Shown here in pieces: positions 18,412 through 26,789 of a DNA stretch of 42,331 nucleotides (the first letter of the stretch is position 1; each line of letters begins with the position of its first letter). This stretch comes from an uncultured Oscillospiraceae bacterium (GTDB lineage: Bacteria > Bacillota > Clostridia > Oscillospirales > Oscillospiraceae). The stretch is taken from contig CANRIF010000009.1 in the NCBI GenBank assembly GCA_947630645.1, forward strand, positions 1 through 42,331. The letters are read 5' to 3'. The notes below the pieces were generated by a model that worked only from the letters and a program-made list of their open reading frames with translations, made no database searches and was not told where the DNA came from. The position numbers and the translations under genes were made by a program.

Positions 18412-19368
18412 TTAATACTGCGTTCTTATTTTTGCCGCCAGCGGCAGCGAGGCGAATATCTCCTCCGTCACGGCAATGAAGTCCGGCCACCGCCGTGTCT
18501 TCGCCAGGGCCTTGGCGTACCGCTCTCCCCCCTGGAAGCTGGCCAGCATATAACTCCAGATGGCCTTCATCCGGTGGATGGCGCTCTGCGGCCCGCCAAA
18601 GGCCTGGCAGTAAGCGTCGCACAGCGCCTCATGGAACCGGTACAGCGCGTCCCGGTCCGCCCCGCCGCCCCGGATGCGGCCCGCCAGCGCCGGGTCCGCC
18701 GCGAGGCCCCGTCCGATCATCACGGCGCCCAGGTCCGGGAACCGCTCCGCCAGGGCGGACACGTCCTCCGGCGCGCGGATATCGCCGTTATAGCACACCG
18801 GGGCGCGGCTGGCCGCCAGCGCCAGCGCGAATGCGTCCAGATGCACCGGCCCGGCGTACATCTCCGTCCTGGTCCGGGCGTGGATGACGAGCTGGGCGAT
18901 GGGATAGTCGTTGTAGATGTCCAGTATTGGCCCGAACTCCGCTGCGTCACGTACCCCCAGGCGGGTCTTCACCGACACGGCCGCCGGACAGTCCCCGGAG
19001 AAGATGCCGTCCAGCAGCCGCCGCAGGCTGTCCTTGTCCGCCAGCAGACCGGCGCCCTTTCCCTTGGCCGTGACGGTGCCGGAGGGGCAGCCCACATTCA
19101 GATTGACCTCCTCGTAGCCCATGGCGGCCAACTCCCCTGCTGCCCAGAGGAAATCCGCGGCGTTCTTGGTGAGCAGCTGGGGCACTAAGCATACGCCCTC
19201 GTTGTTCTCCGGCGCCACCTGCCGCAGCTCCCGGGGCGGGAAAACATGGTTTTGGGTGGGGCTCAAAAAGGGCGTGTAATACCGGTCCGCCCCAGGGAAA
19301 AACCGCCGGTGCAGCCGGCGGTAGATGTAGTCTGTGACGCCCTCCATGGGCGCGAAATAGATGTCCAT
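18412..19368 (-). CDS. dus: tRNA-dihydrouridine synthase
   Basis: A 318-residue Dus-family flavoenzyme: FAPMEGVTDYIYRRL at the N-terminus, the catalytic motif NVGCPSGTVTAKGKGAGLL with Cys94, SVKTRLG, VIHARTRTEMY, the NGDIRAPEDV strand and MIGRGLAADPAL for FMN phosphate. It reduces specific uridines in tRNA to dihydrouridine. A promoter -10 lies only six bases before the ATG, while the nearest purine-rich ribosome-like sequence is about 17 bases upstream, so the mRNA may be leaderless. The Dus subgroup (B/C-like) was not decided. Confidence 0.93.
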   Translation of the reverse strand: MDIYFAPMEGVTDYIYRRLHRRFFPGADRYYTPFLSPTQNHVFPPRELRQVAPENNEGVCLVPQLLTKNAADFLWAAGELAAMGYEEVNLNVGCPSGTVTAKGKGAGLLADKDSLRRLLDGIFSGDCPAAVSVKTRLGVRDAAEFGPILDIYNDYPIAQLVIHARTRTEMYAGPVHLDAFALALAASRAPVCYNGDIRAPEDVSALAERFPDLGAVMIGRGLAADPALAGRIRGGGADRDALYRFHEALCDAYCQAFGGPQSAIHRMKAIWSYMLASFQGGERYAKALAKTRRWPDFIAVTEEIFASLPLAAKIRTQY

Positions 19369-19374
19369 GGCCGC

Positions 19375-19403
19375 ATTTTAGCATATCTCCCCTCCCGGCG
19401 CAA
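19375..19403 (-). promoter_or_regulatory. dus promoter, abutting the start codon
   Basis: Minus strand TTGCGC, 17-base spacer ending TGC, TAAAAT (extended -10), then six bases to the dus ATG. The predicted transcription start falls on or next to the A of the ATG. Confidence 0.6.
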
Positions 19404-19407
19404 GTGC

Positions 19408-19436
19408 TTGTAAAACCGGCGCGTATATGGTAGAAT
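19408..19436 (+). promoter_or_regulatory. Promoter of the AlkZ-like gene, back-to-back with the dus promoter
   Basis: Plus strand TTGTAA, 17-base spacer ending TGG, TAGAAT (extended -10). Its -35 is only four bases from the -35 of the divergent dus promoter, so the two polymerase sites overlap. Confidence 0.7.
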
Positions 19437-19468
19437 CTTCGCACTACTAAGAGGGGGCGCGGCGCGTT

Positions 19469-20149
19469 ATGATCCGGGAGATCCATTCGGAAAAGGATAT
19501 GGAACAGCTGGTGCTGGAGTGGGGGCTGCTGCCCTTTTTCAAGAACGAGATCGAGGGCTTTTCCATCGAGGAACACACCCCGCCGGAACTTTGGTACGAC
19601 AGCGACGGCGACTGGGCGCCCTGGGACTGGAAGGGACCCGTGGCCCGGGCCGGGACCAGCGTATACGGCAAGCTTTTCTGGAAAAAGGCCGGCTTCGTGA
19701 GCATGGAGTGGTTTCCCGACCTTGCCAACTTGCGCCGGGACGGATACGACTTCGACGCCCGCTTTGACGACGGGCTGGCCTCTTACAAGGACAAGGAGCT
19801 GTACGACGCCGTGGTGAAGAGCGGCTCGCTCCAGACTGGACAGCTCAAGAAGCTGCTGGGCTACGGCGGCAAGGACGGAAAAAAGGGCTTTGAGACGGTC
19901 ATCACCCGCCTGCAGATGCAGACCTATCTCTCCGTGGCGGACTTCGATTACGCCACCGACAAGCACGGCGTCCCCTACGGCTGGGGCATCGCCCGCTGGA
20001 CCACCCCGGAGGCCGTTTACGGCTACGACGCCGTCACCGCCGCCTATCCCCGCACGCCGGAGGCGTCCCGCCAGCGGCTGCTGGACCACCTAAAAAAGCG
20101 CCTGCCCCACGCCAGCGAGGCGCAGCTGATAAAGCTGCTGAATATATGA
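19469..20149 (+). CDS. AlkZ-related winged-helix protein (hypothetical)
   Basis: A 226-residue cytoplasmic protein without membrane segments. It resembles proteins labelled 'AlkZ-related' in Clostridia: an N-terminal WAPWDWKGPVARAG region, a strongly aromatic FWKKAGFVSMEWFPDLAN stretch, then a helix-turn-helix-like segment (GSLQTGQLKKLLGY) and FETVITRLQMQTYLSVADFDYA, as in winged-helix modules. AlkZ/YcaQ proteins are glycosylases that unhook DNA crosslinks, but this protein is much shorter and I cannot identify a catalytic motif, so no activity is claimed. It overlaps the next gene by ATGA. Confidence 0.65.
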   Translation: MIREIHSEKDMEQLVLEWGLLPFFKNEIEGFSIEEHTPPELWYDSDGDWAPWDWKGPVARAGTSVYGKLFWKKAGFVSMEWFPDLANLRRDGYDFDARFDDGLASYKDKELYDAVVKSGSLQTGQLKKLLGYGGKDGKKGFETVITRLQMQTYLSVADFDYATDKHGVPYGWGIARWTTPEAVYGYDAVTAAYPRTPEASRQRLLDHLKKRLPHASEAQLIKLLNI

Positions 20150-20808
20150 ACCGCACCCGGGAGGACGGGTCCATGTGCTTTGAAAACGCCTATTTCATCA
20201 ACGGCACGGCCTACGCCGGAAAGTCCACCATGGTGCGGATGCTGGCGGAAAAGCACGGCGGCGTCGCCTGCGGGGAGAATTACCACAACGCCCTCCTGCC
20301 GGAACTTTCCAAAGAGGACTTCCCCGGCCTGACCTATACACGCGACCTGGCCGACTGGCACGACTTCATCCGCCGGACCCCGGAGGAATACGAGGCGTGG
20401 GTGGACCGGACCAGCAGGGAGTGCGAGACGCTGGAGCTGCGGATACTGGCGGGCCTGCGGGACGCGGGCCGGCCGGTGTTCGTGGATACGAACATCTCCC
20501 TGGAGACGCTCCGGCGCGTCGCGCCCCGAAGCCATGTGCTGATCATGCTGGCGGACCCGGAGATATCCGTGCGCCGTTTCTTTGAGCGGCCGGACCGGGA
20601 CAAGCAGTTCCTCTACCGCCTCATTATGGAGGAACCTGACCCGGCCGCCGCGCTGGAGAACTTCCGGCAGTGCCTCAAGCGCATCAACACCCGGGAGCGG
20701 TACGACCGATTTTTGTGCTCCGGCTTCCCCGTGCTTCTCCGGGACGAGAGCCGGACCGTCGAAGAGACACTCTCCCTGGCAGAAAAAGCCTTTGGACTGA
20801 ACAGCTGA
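20146..20808 (+). CDS. P-loop NTPase, kinase-like (hypothetical)
   Basis: A 220-residue protein with a Walker A motif GTAYAGKST at about residues 20-28 after the strand FENAYFINGT, and a plausible Walker B-like strand (RPVFVDTNI, then HVLIMLADPE). The layout, with an E/R-rich helical middle and a lid-like RRFFERPDRDKQF segment, recalls small nucleoside/shikimate-type kinases. No specific substrate motif is recognised. The ATG overlaps the stop of the AlkZ-like gene, so the two are co-translated. An internal Met at residue 10 is a possible alternative start with a nearby GGACGGG. Confidence 0.7.
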   Translation: MNRTREDGSMCFENAYFINGTAYAGKSTMVRMLAEKHGGVACGENYHNALLPELSKEDFPGLTYTRDLADWHDFIRRTPEEYEAWVDRTSRECETLELRILAGLRDAGRPVFVDTNISLETLRRVAPRSHVLIMLADPEISVRRFFERPDRDKQFLYRLIMEEPDPAAALENFRQCLKRINTRERYDRFLCSGFPVLLRDESRTVEETLSLAEKAFGLNS

Positions 20809-20850
20809 CAGCATAGCGGGTATATCAAGTCCTCTTCATCACATCACCGT

Positions 20851-20888
20851 AGCAAAAAAGCAAGTCCCGAAGGACTTGCTTTTTTGCT
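20851..20888. terminator. Strong bidirectional terminator
   Basis: A 17-bp stem (AGCAAAAAAGCAAGTCC / its complement, loop CGAA) with A6 and T6 arms. It separates the plus-strand P-loop gene from the end of the nine-gene minus-strand cluster; the ilvD-like stop codon lies in its arm. Confidence 0.9.
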
Positions 20889-22584
20889 ACATCCCCTTCT
20901 CTCCGGGGACCTCCATCACGGCGCCGTGCCAGGCGTCCGTGACAAGGTATTGAAAGCGTTTGAGATAGTGGCTCTCCGCCTTCAGCGGCGCGCTATGCCA
21001 GCTCTTTTTCCGCCGCGCCAGCTCCTCCTCGCTTACCTCCAGGCTGATCAACTTATCGGGAATGCTGATGGAGATCATATCTCCCTCCTGGACAAATGCG
21101 ATAGGGCCGCCCTCTGCCGCCTCCGGGGCCACATGGCCCACACATGGACCATGGCTGGCGCCGGAAAAACGCCCATCTGTAACAAGCGCTGTACTCTGAC
21201 CAAGGCCGTAGCCGATCAGTGCGGTGGTAGGATTGAGCATCTCCCGCATCCCAGGGCCGCCCTTTGGTCCCTCGTATCGTATCACGATCACGTCACCAGC
21301 ATGGATCGCGCCAGAACGTATCGCCTCCACAGCGGCGTCCTCCCCGTCGAACACACGGGCCGGGCCCCTGTGTACCAACATGTCCGGATGGACGCCAGTG
21401 CGCTTTACAACGGCTCCTACCGGCGCCAGGTTCCCCCGCAGCACGCACAGGCCGCTGTCCGGACGCAACGGGTCGTCGGTGGTCGTGATCACCGCATGAT
21501 CCTGACTGCCGGGGTTATCCCGCAGTTCCTCCTCCCAGGTCCGTCCGGTCACACAGCGTCGGCTCATATCCAAATAGTTGCCGCCCAGCTCCTTCATCAC
21601 CGCCGGTGTTCCGCCGGCCTGGTCAAATTCCAGCATGGTGTATTTTCCTGAAGGGATCACGTTCCCCATCCACGGTGTAGAATCGCCGATTTCGTTGAAC
21701 AGCTCCGGCTCCAACTCATATCCAAAGGCCTTTGCGATAGCGGGCATATGGATCACCGTATTGGTGGAGCCGCCGATCGCCGCGCTGACACGTAATGTGT
21801 TCACGATCGAGCCATAGTCGATATAGTCCCTGGGCTTGATGTCCTCCTGGACCATCTCCACGATCCGCTTGCCGCTGTTGCGGGCATAGCGAAGCTTCTC
21901 CGCCGTCACGGCATGACATGAGCCGCAGCCGGGGAGCGTCAGACCCAGTGTCTCCATCAGGCAGGACATAGTATTCGCCGTGCCCATCATAGGACAGGAA
22001 CCGACACCGCTGCAGACGCTTTTCTGCATCCGTTCGTATTCCTCCGGCGGCATCTCGCCGCGGGCTACCTTGGCCGCCGCCTCTCTGACCATCCATGCGC
22101 CGCCCATGCGCTGGCCATGAAACATCCCACCGACCATAGGGCCGCCCGTCACAAGGATGGATGGGATATTGATCCGCCCAGCCGCCATGGCCATCGCGGG
22201 CACGATCTTATCACAGCTGGCGATCATCACCAGCCCGTCCAGCTGATGCCCCTGGGCGTTTATCTCGATGGAGTCCGCGATCAGGTCCCGGCTCGGCAGC
22301 ACATAGCACATTCCGGGGTGCCCCTGCGTAAGTCCATCACACAGAGCGATCGTGTTGAATTCAAACGGCTGGCCACCTGCTGCCAGGATGCCCTCCTTCA
22401 CCGCAGCCGAAAGCTCTCTCAGATGCTTATGCCCAGGGTGGATCTCGTTCCAGCTGTTGGCAATGCCGATGAAGGGCCGCCGGATGTCTTCTTTGTCCAA
22501 CCCCAGGCCATAGAGCAGAGTCATGTTGCCCGCGTTGAACACTTCCGATTTCATCTGGTCACTGCGATAACTCTCTTTCTTCAT
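20887..22584 (-). CDS. IlvD/Edd-family dehydratase (hydroxy-acid or sugar-acid)
   Basis: A 565-residue iron-sulfur dehydratase. [17 protein letters not shown], the cluster motif [27 protein letters not shown] and [23 protein letters not shown], and the C-terminal [17 protein letters not shown] are family marks. Members remove water from 2,3-dihydroxy acids to give 2-oxo acids. The MGTANTM variant and the catabolic neighbours suggest a sugar-acid substrate rather than branched-chain amino-acid synthesis, although the automatic name would be dihydroxy-acid dehydratase. The start is ATG 22584 with GGAGGGG six bases before it. It is the last gene of the gntR cluster; the terminator overlaps its stop. 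Confidence 0.88.
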   Translation of the reverse strand: MKKESYRSDQMKSEVFNAGNMTLLYGLGLDKEDIRRPFIGIANSWNEIHPGHKHLRELSAAVKEGILAAGGQPFEFNTIALCDGLTQGHPGMCYVLPSRDLIADSIEINAQGHQLDGLVMIASCDKIVPAMAMAAGRINIPSILVTGGPMVGGMFHGQRMGGAWMVREAAAKVARGEMPPEEYERMQKSVCSGVGSCPMMGTANTMSCLMETLGLTLPGCGSCHAVTAEKLRYARNSGKRIVEMVQEDIKPRDYIDYGSIVNTLRVSAAIGGSTNTVIHMPAIAKAFGYELEPELFNEIGDSTPWMGNVIPSGKYTMLEFDQAGGTPAVMKELGGNYLDMSRRCVTGRTWEEELRDNPGSQDHAVITTTDDPLRPDSGLCVLRGNLAPVGAVVKRTGVHPDMLVHRGPARVFDGEDAAVEAIRSGAIHAGDVIVIRYEGPKGGPGMREMLNPTTALIGYGLGQSTALVTDGRFSGASHGPCVGHVAPEAAEGGPIAFVQEGDMISISIPDKLISLEVSEEELARRKKSWHSAPLKAESHYLKRFQYLVTDAWHGAVMEVPGEKGM

Positions 22585-22610
22585 AAAAACCCCTCCTGTG
22601 CAGCGCCGGC

Positions 22611-23882
22611 TCACTTGCCGATTACGTCCGAGCAGATCGCAAGCGCCTGTGTGTCTGTTACAAGCGCCTTCGTGACCATGGCCTCCGCTTTTATCCGCTC
22701 CAGTATCTCCACCATCTCCTGCTTGTCAGCCGTGAGCCCGTATTTGTCTAAAAACATCTCTACGGAAGCCGTTCCGCTGTTCTTCCCCAGCACATAAGTC
22801 ATCCCGCCGGGAATACCGAACATACTTGGATCGTAGGACGTCTGGATGGGACTGATGCCCATAGGAGAAAAAGTCTTGATTACATGGGTGGATATGCCCG
22901 TTTCGATCTCATAAGGCCGCGAGCCGATGATACATTTCCCTGGCGGTATCTCGTACTTGGCGATACTCTCAAGTATCTTTGCGTTGGGGTATATCTTTTC
23001 CAGAGATATGCCGCAGTCGATCCCGCAAAGCGTCTGAGCGGCGTTGGCGAATTCCTCTGTCGCCACATTGCCGGAGCGGCCGCCCAGACCGTTGAGCGAG
23101 CTGTGGATGACCGAGGCTCCGTTCTTCAGTGCCGCCAGCGCGCAGGCAACGCCAAGCGAAGAATCGTTATGCCCGTGGAACTCCAACTGCAGGTCCGGGA
23201 ACCACTCTTTGAACTGCCGGAACATATACCCCACCGCGTCCGGCGTAGCGCTGCCCATGGTGTCAACGATCGTCAGCGCGTCAAACTTCACCTGCTCGTA
23301 GACCTTCGCCGTCACCCAGCCACAGTAATCCATGGGCGAGCGGAACCAATCCCAACCCATGAAGACGGAGAACAGGCCCGCGCGCTTTGCCTCGGTGAGC
23401 GAGCTTGTCAGCCTCTCTACGAGCTTATCCGGCGTCAGCTTATAGGAGTATGTGTTGTAATAGGGATTCATAGCGTGCTCGACAATGATCCCCTTACAGC
23501 CCGCATCCAGGACTAGGCCCACATCCTTTGGGTTCGCTCTGGCAAACCCGGTGATCATGGCATGCAGGTTCTTTCCTGCGATCCGCTGCAGCGCCCGGAA
23601 TTGTGTCTCGGAAACGGCCGGCATCCCCGCCTCAATCCGTGCCACGCCTATCTCATCCAGGCACTCCGCTATACGTACCCGTTCGTCTTCCAGAAAGGTC
23701 ACGCCGGGCGTCTGCTCCCCGTCGCGCAGCGTGACGTCGTGGATCTGCGCTTTTGCTGGATACCCTTCCAGGACCTCTGGTATTTTATTCACCGGTGGTA
23801 TCCAGTACTTTCCTTCTTTGTAATATGCCTCATCGTTCAGATCATATAGGGGAAACTGCCGCATTTCTTGTGGTATCTTCAT
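22611..23882 (-). CDS. DRE-TIM metallolyase family enzyme (LeuA/homocitrate-synthase-like)
   Basis: A 423-residue HMGL-like TIM-barrel. An N-terminal extension of about 45 residues precedes the metal/substrate motif [16 protein letters not shown]; then EAGMP, the [11 protein letters not shown] metal-binding motif and [14 protein letters not shown], which place it nearest the Claisen-condensing isopropylmalate/homocitrate synthase group. It lacks the LeuA regulatory domain, ending at about the barrel plus a short helical subdomain. The usual reaction joins acetyl-CoA to a 2-oxo acid; whether it condenses or cleaves here is unknown. AGAGG lies before the ATG at 23882. It follows the larA-like gene by 56 bases. 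Confidence 0.85.
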   Translation of the reverse strand: MKIPQEMRQFPLYDLNDEAYYKEGKYWIPPVNKIPEVLEGYPAKAQIHDVTLRDGEQTPGVTFLEDERVRIAECLDEIGVARIEAGMPAVSETQFRALQRIAGKNLHAMITGFARANPKDVGLVLDAGCKGIIVEHAMNPYYNTYSYKLTPDKLVERLTSSLTEAKRAGLFSVFMGWDWFRSPMDYCGWVTAKVYEQVKFDALTIVDTMGSATPDAVGYMFRQFKEWFPDLQLEFHGHNDSSLGVACALAALKNGASVIHSSLNGLGGRSGNVATEEFANAAQTLCGIDCGISLEKIYPNAKILESIAKYEIPPGKCIIGSRPYEIETGISTHVIKTFSPMGISPIQTSYDPSMFGIPGGMTYVLGKNSGTASVEMFLDKYGLTADKQEMVEILERIKAEAMVTKALVTDTQALAICSDVIGK

Positions 23883-23938
23883 CGCTTAACCTCTCGCCCT
23901 TCTCGATATTTTGCTGCCTGAGTTTCTTCTTGTACGGC

Positions 23939-25240
23939 TCATGCATAGAGAAATCCATTTTTCTCCAGCGTTCCATCTTTCCCGAAACGAAACGGCTCCG
24001 GCTCTCCGACGATCTGTATCTGGCTGTTTTCACGAGCCTGCTCCAGCAGAGCCTCTGATATCTCCATTCTGCTCATGCAGAGTGTGTTTCTGATGCGGAG
24101 GATGCGAAGCGCGTTCAGGTCTGTGTCCGGCGCGAGCTTGACCCCCGCTTTGATCGCTTTCTCATCGTTGTCCATGATCATCGGAAGTCTCGCGCTGGCA
24201 GGAACGCGCGCAGTCAGGATATTGACGTAGGCTTTCTCGGCCTCGATCTTGTCAAAGAACCGCCTGGTGGTAACGTCCGCCAGCCCGGCGCCTGTTGCGT
24301 TTCCGCCGCTCTCATCCGTCAGGTCCAGGACCACCAGACGCTTTGTGATCGGTTCGGTCTTCATATGTTCGCTGGCAAAGCGGTGGATGATATTGGGGTC
24401 CATACCTCCCCCTGTGATGTTCTTTCCAATCTCGTCGACGATGAGAACATCCAGGTCTTTGAATGGGATCTGCGGCAGACGCGCGGCGGCCTCCTTCAAA
24501 AGCGCAGGCTCCCTGTCCAGGATGTCCCGCTTTGAAATAGCGCATATCTTGCACGTCTCGTCATACGCATTTTCGATCACACACAGAGACAACAAAAGAT
24601 TGGACCTTTCCAGCGAGACCTTCCCGATCTTCACCAGATTCTCCGGCATATTGTGCATGCCTTGAAAGTGGCAGTAGTCCGCTCCGCGCTGCTTTCCCAA
24701 GCCGATGACGTTCATCTTCACCATGCCGCTCTCATAGCGGCCGCGAAAGGCGGTGTGCGGTTTCACGCGCGCTATCGTCACCGTGTAGTCGGCCGAGGCA
24801 GCGTTCGCGTCAAAATATACAGGGACGCCGTCCACCGTATGTCCGATGATCACCGGCTCCATGCAGGAGCGCACCGGCACGCCCATCGTCTGCTCCGAGA
24901 TGCCCAAATGCTCCAACATCTGTGCCTGTCCCTCGGCCGTTGCGCCGCCGTGGCTGCCCATGGCGGGGACGATGAACACATTCGCGCCGTGCTCCTGGAG
25001 TACGGTTATCGTCGTTTTTACCAGTACAGAAAGGTTTTTCAGCCCGCGGCTGCCCACTGCGAGAGCCACCGTCTTGCCACGGACCTTCTCCGTGTCCCGG
25101 TTGTTTTCCAGTTCTTCGCGTATCCGCCCGCCGACATCCTCCACGCGGCTGTCGTCATATTGGACCCGGATGGCTGCCATTTTAGGCAGCGTGATCGGAT
25201 CGAGCAGAGCGTCAAAGTACCCCAAAGGCGGTAATTTCAT
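23939..25240 (-). CDS. LarA-like (DUF2088) racemase-domain protein
   Basis: A 433-residue protein with the nickel-dependent lactate racemase-type fold: AVGSRGLKNLSVLV, the VPAMGSHGGATAEGQ loop, ARVKPHTAF, and GMVKMNVIGLGKQRGAD. LarA itself racemises lactate with a nickel-pincer nucleotide; relatives act on other 2-hydroxy acids. The family marks are clear, but substrate and cofactor use are not; larB, larC and larE, which make the cofactor, are absent from the window. The start is ATG 25240, seven bases after AAGGAGG; the in-frame Met at 25261 has no ribosome site. No signal peptide or membrane segment. Confidence 0.82.
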   Translation of the reverse strand: MKLPPLGYFDALLDPITLPKMAAIRVQYDDSRVEDVGGRIREELENNRDTEKVRGKTVALAVGSRGLKNLSVLVKTTITVLQEHGANVFIVPAMGSHGGATAEGQAQMLEHLGISEQTMGVPVRSCMEPVIIGHTVDGVPVYFDANAASADYTVTIARVKPHTAFRGRYESGMVKMNVIGLGKQRGADYCHFQGMHNMPENLVKIGKVSLERSNLLLSLCVIENAYDETCKICAISKRDILDREPALLKEAAARLPQIPFKDLDVLIVDEIGKNITGGGMDPNIIHRFASEHMKTEPITKRLVVLDLTDESGGNATGAGLADVTTRRFFDKIEAEKAYVNILTARVPASARLPMIMDNDEKAIKAGVKLAPDTDLNALRILRIRNTLCMSRMEISEALLEQARENSQIQIVGEPEPFRFGKDGTLEKNGFLYA

Positions 25241-25276
25241 GCAACATCCTCCTTTATGCAAACTGTTTGCGTCTCA

Positions 25277-26764
25277 TCATTCCTGCGGTTCCATCATGCT
25301 CCCGCCGCTTTGGACGCGGGCGTACCAATCCCACGCCTGTATGGGATGCTGCGGGATATGCCGCCCTATGCCGCTTCGTTTTGCCGACGCCAAATACTGT
25401 CTGAGCTGGGGTCTGTAGTCAGGGTGGGCGCAGTTTTCTATCAGTAGCTCCGCCCGTTCCTCCGGCGAACACCAACGCAGATCGGCCACGCCCTGCTCCG
25501 TCACGATGATCTGTGTATCGTGCTCTGTGTGGTCAACATGCGAGACCATCGGCACGATGCAGGATATGCTCCCGCCCTTTGCAACAGATTCCGTCGCAAA
25601 GATATTGAGTCTGGCGTTCCGCGCAAAATCGCCGGACCCGCCTATCCCGTTCATTATGGTGCCTCCCATCACATGGGTGGAATTGACATTTCCGCACAGG
25701 TCCACTTCGATCGGGGTATTCATGGCGATTAAGCCGAGGCGGCGCACCACCTCCGGGTGGTTTGTTATCTCCTGCGGGCGCAGGACGAGCCGCTGCTTGA
25801 ACCAGTCAAGATTATCATAAAAACGCTTTTGCGCCTCTGCGCTCAAAGAGACAGCTGTGGTGGAAACATCGCTGAACACGCCTGCCTCCAGCAGCTCCAG
25901 CGCCGCATCCTGACAAGTCTCCGTGTACATGCTCAGGCCCCGAAAGCCTCCGGCGCGCAGCGACCGCAGGACCGCATTCGCCACTGCTCCGACACCGGAC
26001 TGGATGGGCCCCAGCGATGGCGGCAGACGACCTGCCTCTACCTCATCCTCCAGAAATCGCAGGATGTGCCCGCCGATCTTCTCAGCCGCCGGTGAGCTTT
26101 CAGGGAAATGAGGTCTATCATCCGCCCGGTCGCTGAGTACCACAGCCGCGATCTTCTCCGGCGGACACGGGATATACGGCAGGCCGATGCGGTCCGACGG
26201 ATGGATGATCGGGATGACTCTGGCGCTGGGTGGCACACCGATCTCAAAAATATCGTGCATCCCAACGATACTCTCAGGCACATCGGTGTTAAGCTCCACG
26301 ATCACCTTATCGGCCATGCTGACAAAGGCGTCGGACGCGCCCACAGAGCATGTCGGTACAAGGCCATTCTCCAGCACCGCGGCGCACTCGATCACTGCCA
26401 CATCGATCTTGCAGCCGGTGCCCCATCGCAGCATAGCGGGGAGCATCGACAGATGCATGTCCGCGTATGCCACAGCGCCCTCGTTGATGAGCCGGCGCAT
26501 CGTGGGATTCGACTGATATGGAAATCTGCGGGAAACGAGCCCTGCTCTGGCCATGACGCCCTCCAGGCCATCGCCCACCGAAGCGCCAGTAATGAGCGTG
26601 AGCCCCTGCGCGTGGCCAGTCTCCGCCAGCGCCTCCGGCACAAGCTTCGGATAGCCTGTCAGCGTGAAGCCGCTCATCGCTACTGTCATGCCGCTTCGGA
26701 TCAGACCGGCAGCCTGCCGAGCGCTCATCAACTTTGCAGCGTAAAGATCATGTATTCTTTCCAA
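25277..26764 (-). CDS. Acetyl-CoA hydrolase/transferase family CoA transferase (Cat1/AarC-like)
   Basis: A 495-residue family I CoA transferase. Marks are SGFTLTGYPKLVPEAL, the SMYTE motif holding the presumed catalytic Glu, GGTIMNGIGGSGDFARNA, IVPMVSHVDHTEHDTQIIVTEQG (typed in pieces: IVPMVSHVDHTEHD) and ENCAHPDYRP. This set fits succinyl-CoA:acetate or propionyl-CoA:succinate transferases. It would charge or release a pathway acid as its CoA thioester in the cytoplasm. The start appears to be TTG at 26764: an in-frame TGA lies three codons upstream, and GGGTGA precedes the TTG by six bases. The next Met (26728) would cut a conserved helix. Confidence 0.9.
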   Translation of the reverse strand: MERIHDLYAAKLMSARQAAGLIRSGMTVAMSGFTLTGYPKLVPEALAETGHAQGLTLITGASVGDGLEGVMARAGLVSRRFPYQSNPTMRRLINEGAVAYADMHLSMLPAMLRWGTGCKIDVAVIECAAVLENGLVPTCSVGASDAFVSMADKVIVELNTDVPESIVGMHDIFEIGVPPSARVIPIIHPSDRIGLPYIPCPPEKIAAVVLSDRADDRPHFPESSPAAEKIGGHILRFLEDEVEAGRLPPSLGPIQSGVGAVANAVLRSLRAGGFRGLSMYTETCQDAALELLEAGVFSDVSTTAVSLSAEAQKRFYDNLDWFKQRLVLRPQEITNHPEVVRRLGLIAMNTPIEVDLCGNVNSTHVMGGTIMNGIGGSGDFARNARLNIFATESVAKGGSISCIVPMVSHVDHTEHDTQIIVTEQGVADLRWCSPEERAELLIENCAHPDYRPQLRQYLASAKRSGIGRHIPQHPIQAWDWYARVQSGGSMMEPQE

Positions 26765-26789
26765 AACAGGTCACCCATCCGTCCGTGGC

